Assembly (NCBI GenBank): GCA_028724885.1
Contig: JAQYTJ010000010.1
Span: 1 to 55,610, forward strand
Direction of reading: 5' to 3'
DNA: 55,610 bases
From: Bacteroidales bacterium
GTDB taxonomy: Bacteria > Bacteroidota > Bacteroidia > Bacteroidales > UBA932
In this document: in pieces, positions 53,855-55,610 of the stretch
How positions within the stretch are numbered: the stretch's first letter is position 1
Layout of the letters: every line of letters begins with the position of its first letter
Position numbers and translations under genes: made by a program
Notes under the pieces: model-generated
The model's database searches: none
Seen by the model: only the letters and a program-made list of their open reading frames with translations
What the model was told of the DNA's origin: nothing

Positions 53855-54889
53855 ATGGTCTCTTTTGAAACTGATTATAATAACGGCACAGTTCCTGAGA
53901 TTCTGGACAGTCTCGTTTCCTCCAACCATGAAAAGACGACTGGATACGGTTTCGACGAATATTGCGAGAGCGCCAAGGCAAAGATTCGCAAAGCTTGCGG
54001 AATGCCTTCGGCTGAGGTTTATTTCCTGATTGGCGGCTCACAGACAAATTCCACCGTAATCGACGCCCTCACTCTTGGCTGCGAGGGAGCAATAGCTCCA
54101 AAGACCGGACACATCAACGTGCACGAGTCCGGGGCTGTGGAGGCTTTCGGGCACAAGGTGCTGGTCATACCTAGCGATGGCAGCAAGCTGACCGCTGCTG
54201 TGATAAATGAATATATGACAGCGTTCTTGGCGGATGACACTTACGAGCACATGGTGCAGCCGAAAGTCGTGTATCTCACCTTCCCTACAGAATATGGAGC
54301 TATATATTCAAGAAAAGAACTCGAAGATATATATTCCGTCTGCAAAAAGTTCGACCTGACGCTTTACATCGACGGAGCACGCTTAGGCTACGGGCTGATG
54401 TCACTTAAAAGCGATGTGGATCTGCCGTTCCTCGCCGCCCATTGCGATGCTTTCTACATTGGCGGCACGAAAGTCGGGGCTATGTTTGGCGAGGCAGTCG
54501 TCTTCACGAATATCCCAGCTCCTAAGCATTTCTTCACCACCGTCAAGCGACACGGGGCTCTGCTCGCAAAGGGTCGCATGCTGGGCATCCAGTTCGACAC
54601 CCTATTCACTGATGGCCTGTATTTCAAGATCGCACGTCACGCAATAGAAAAGGCTGAAACCCTCAAAGAAATATTCAAGCGACACGACATCCCGATGGCT
54701 TTCGACTCTCCCACCAACCAGCAATTCGTCATCCTGACTCGCACCCAACGAGAACGACTCCAGAAAGACGTCGCCTTCGAAATCTGGGAGCCTCTCCCCG
54801 ACGACAGGCTAGTCTGCCGTTTCGTCACCTCTTGGGCCACGACTGACGCCGAACTCCACGCCCTCGACGAAGCCTTAGAGAGGCTCTAA
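53855..54889 (+). CDS. PLP-dependent lyase, threonine-aldolase/beta-eliminating type
   Basis: 344 residues of the fold-type I PLP family (Beta_elim_lyase). The N-terminal GYGFDEYCESAKAKIRKACG and LIGGSQTN are family marks. LYIDGARLGYGLM (about 170-182) holds the Asp that contacts the PLP nitrogen and YIGGTKVGAMFGEAVV (about 202-217) has the Schiff-base Lys. It probably cleaves L-threonine or allo-threonine to glycine and acetaldehyde, which could feed the glycine cleavage system, but related enzymes act on other amino acids. The start ATG lies in CGAATATGG. It follows the acyl-CoA synthetase by 13 bp and is the last gene of the operon. Confidence 0.88.
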   Translation: MVSFETDYNNGTVPEILDSLVSSNHEKTTGYGFDEYCESAKAKIRKACGMPSAEVYFLIGGSQTNSTVIDALTLGCEGAIAPKTGHINVHESGAVEAFGHKVLVIPSDGSKLTAAVINEYMTAFLADDTYEHMVQPKVVYLTFPTEYGAIYSRKELEDIYSVCKKFDLTLYIDGARLGYGLMSLKSDVDLPFLAAHCDAFYIGGTKVGAMFGEAVVFTNIPAPKHFFTTVKRHGALLAKGRMLGIQFDTLFTDGLYFKIARHAIEKAETLKEIFKRHDIPMAFDSPTNQQFVILTRTQRERLQKDVAFEIWEPLPDDRLVCRFVTSWATTDAELHALDEALERL

Positions 54890-54899
54890 ATCCTTCATG

Positions 54900-54989
54900 C
54901 GTACAACACAACAGCCACGCATAACACAACAGCCGCGCATAACACAACCGTCGCGCATAACACGATTGTCGCCCTTAACGACCAGCCCA
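54900..54989. repeat. Tandem 18-bp repeat, four copies plus a decayed fifth
   Basis: Units start at 54900, 54918, 54936 and 54954 with consensus CGCATAACACAACAGCCG; a fifth at 54972 is degenerate. Copies differ by a few bases. It begins 11 bp after the lyase stop codon. No coding function is seen. Confidence 0.8.
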
Positions 54990-55032
54990 CCACACCCGCA
55001 CGACCCCACACGTCATCCTGCGCAACCCTACA

Positions 55033-55100
55033 CGTCATCCTGAACTTGATTCAGGATCTAGTGTTCGCAAGCCTAGATTCCGGATCAAGCCCGGATGACG
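55033..55100. repeat. Large imperfect palindrome, dispersed-repeat type
   Basis: The left arm 55033-55061 begins CGTCATCC and the right arm 55073-55100 ends GGATGACG; 20 of about 28 positions pair in three blocks (CGTCATCC, CTTGAT, ATCTAG) around an 11-nt centre. A truncated arm CGTCATCCTG also stands at 55011-55020. Elements with this 'GTCATCC...TTGAT...GGATC' design are widespread dispersed repeats, so this is probably one genomic copy of many. Confidence 0.7.
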
Positions 55101-55128
55101 GAGGTAAGTGAACACGATTCTCGCCTGC

Positions 55129-55214
55129 GGCACGGTGTGCGATTCGAGCCTTTTGCACACCGCATGGCTCCGAACCTGTGGCACGGTGTGCGATTCGAGA
55201 CTTTTGCACACCGC
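55129..55214. repeat. Two direct repeats of 35 bp, 51-bp period, each an inverted repeat
   Basis: Copies at 55129-55163 and 55180-55214 differ at one base. Each contains CGGTGTGC and GCACACCG as an exact 8-bp inverted repeat around a 14-nt centre (GATTCGAGnCTTTT), so each unit can fold into a hairpin. Confidence 0.8.
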
Positions 55215-55610
55215 TAGCCTCCAGCTCGACAACGGGCGCGTTTTGGACACATCCGTGAAGACTGGCGACTGGAATCATCAGCTGAAATAGCGGCCCTGAA
55301 TTAATCCGGGGCGGGTTCAGCCCTCTTCCGGGCCAGGGAGCTGCGGACGACCATCTGCCGGTTTTCCTGCTTTCCTCTTCCTCATTGCCGTTACTGAAAG
55401 ATAATTTTCGCAATTGTGGAATCTCACCTTCCTAGGAAGATTCGACTTAATTTTTTGCACAAAAGGGGGAAAAAATAGCTATAAAATTGACAATATTTGC
55501 TATATTCTTTTCTCGATCTTAAAAATCTGTAACAAGTTACACTTTTTTAAGGTCCATGATTGCCGTTTGCAAATAAATCATTAATTTTACATCTGAAAAA
55601 TTTGTAACAA
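55215..55610. other. Right-end non-coding stretch, probable upstream region of a gene outside the window
   Basis: No gene is seen. Up to about 55390 the DNA is GC-rich without a credible frame. From there it becomes strongly AT-rich, with TGTAAC-AA-GTTACA (55528-55541) and a further TGTAACAA at 55603-55610. The change in composition suggests a promoter region for a gene beyond the edge. Confidence 0.4.

Noticed and set aside
54890..55215. CRISPR array at the right-end repeats
   Set aside because: The repeats have no regular unique spacers: the 18-mers are directly adjacent and the 51-bp unit occurs only twice; no cas genes are present.
55108..55290. Small open frame over the 51-bp repeats
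   Set aside because: The frame exists only because the repeat period is divisible by three; it has no start context or protein features.

Overview
The window looks like the chromosome of a member of the Bacteroidales, probably a gut or rumen lineage. It carries two SusC/SusD outer-membrane nutrient-uptake pairs, many short signal peptides ending in a lipobox Cys, promoters of the Bacteroidota TAnnTTTG type, a ParE of Bacteroides type, a BspA-type leucine-rich-repeat protein and SUMF1-type lipoproteins. Most intergenic gaps are very short. There is no phage, plasmid or CRISPR signal. The only mobile-element trace is a transposase stub at the left edge.

Layout. 1-1180: an IS1634-like transposase stub, a DUF4274-like gene and tRNA-Ala(GGC) with its own promoter and terminator. 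1181-6914 (minus): a glycine-cleavage operon gcvT-gcvH-gcvPA-gcvPB ending in a Tat-exported Gfo/Idh/MocA oxidoreductase; the P-protein is split into two genes. 6985-10433 (minus): a four-gene unit with its own promoter, encoding an unknown protein, a leucine-rich-repeat protein, an arginase-fold enzyme and a double-SUMF1 lipoprotein. 10435-15203: htpG and a fatty acyl-CoA synthetase (minus), then a divergent HAD hydrolase (plus). 15390-20590: an orphan SusC/SusD pair. 20682-24957: uvrB and a secreted GtaA-like glutaminase-family protein. 24954-31039 (minus): a RelA-type alarmone synthetase with a ruined hydrolase site, MltG, a glucosaminidase with LysM repeats, and a Vsr nuclease fused to a degenerate cytosine-C5 methyltransferase.

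31076-46989 is a starch/maltodextrin utilisation locus built around a divergent promoter. To the left run a LytS-like histidine kinase, a LytTR response regulator and a GH13 lipoprotein. To the right run an MFS sugar permease, SusC, SusD, SusE-like and SusF-like binding lipoproteins and two more GH13 amylases. No SusR-type regulator is present, so the two-component pair is the obvious candidate controller; a 10-bp direct repeat with a 21-bp period sits in the shared promoter region. The expected workflow is binding and cutting of starch at the cell surface (SusD, SusE, SusF, GH13), TonB-driven import by SusC, further cutting by the second GH13 in the periplasm, and inner-membrane import by the MFS permease.

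47042-54889: a 57-residue two-cluster ferredoxin, a metal-exporter-like membrane protein and a DUF1573 protein (minus), then parE, a PlsC-like acyltransferase, a second acyl-CoA synthetase and a threonine-aldolase-like PLP enzyme as a tight plus-strand operon. 54890-55610 has no gene but holds four different small repeat structures.

The points most worth a second look are the Vsr-methyltransferase fusion with a lost catalytic glutamate, the LytTR-controlled sus locus with its direct repeat, the strong excess of the hexamer GAATAT/ATATTC including at start codons, the four-gene arginase/SUMF1 unit, and the repeat cluster at the right end. All assignments come from reading the sequence; no database search was run.
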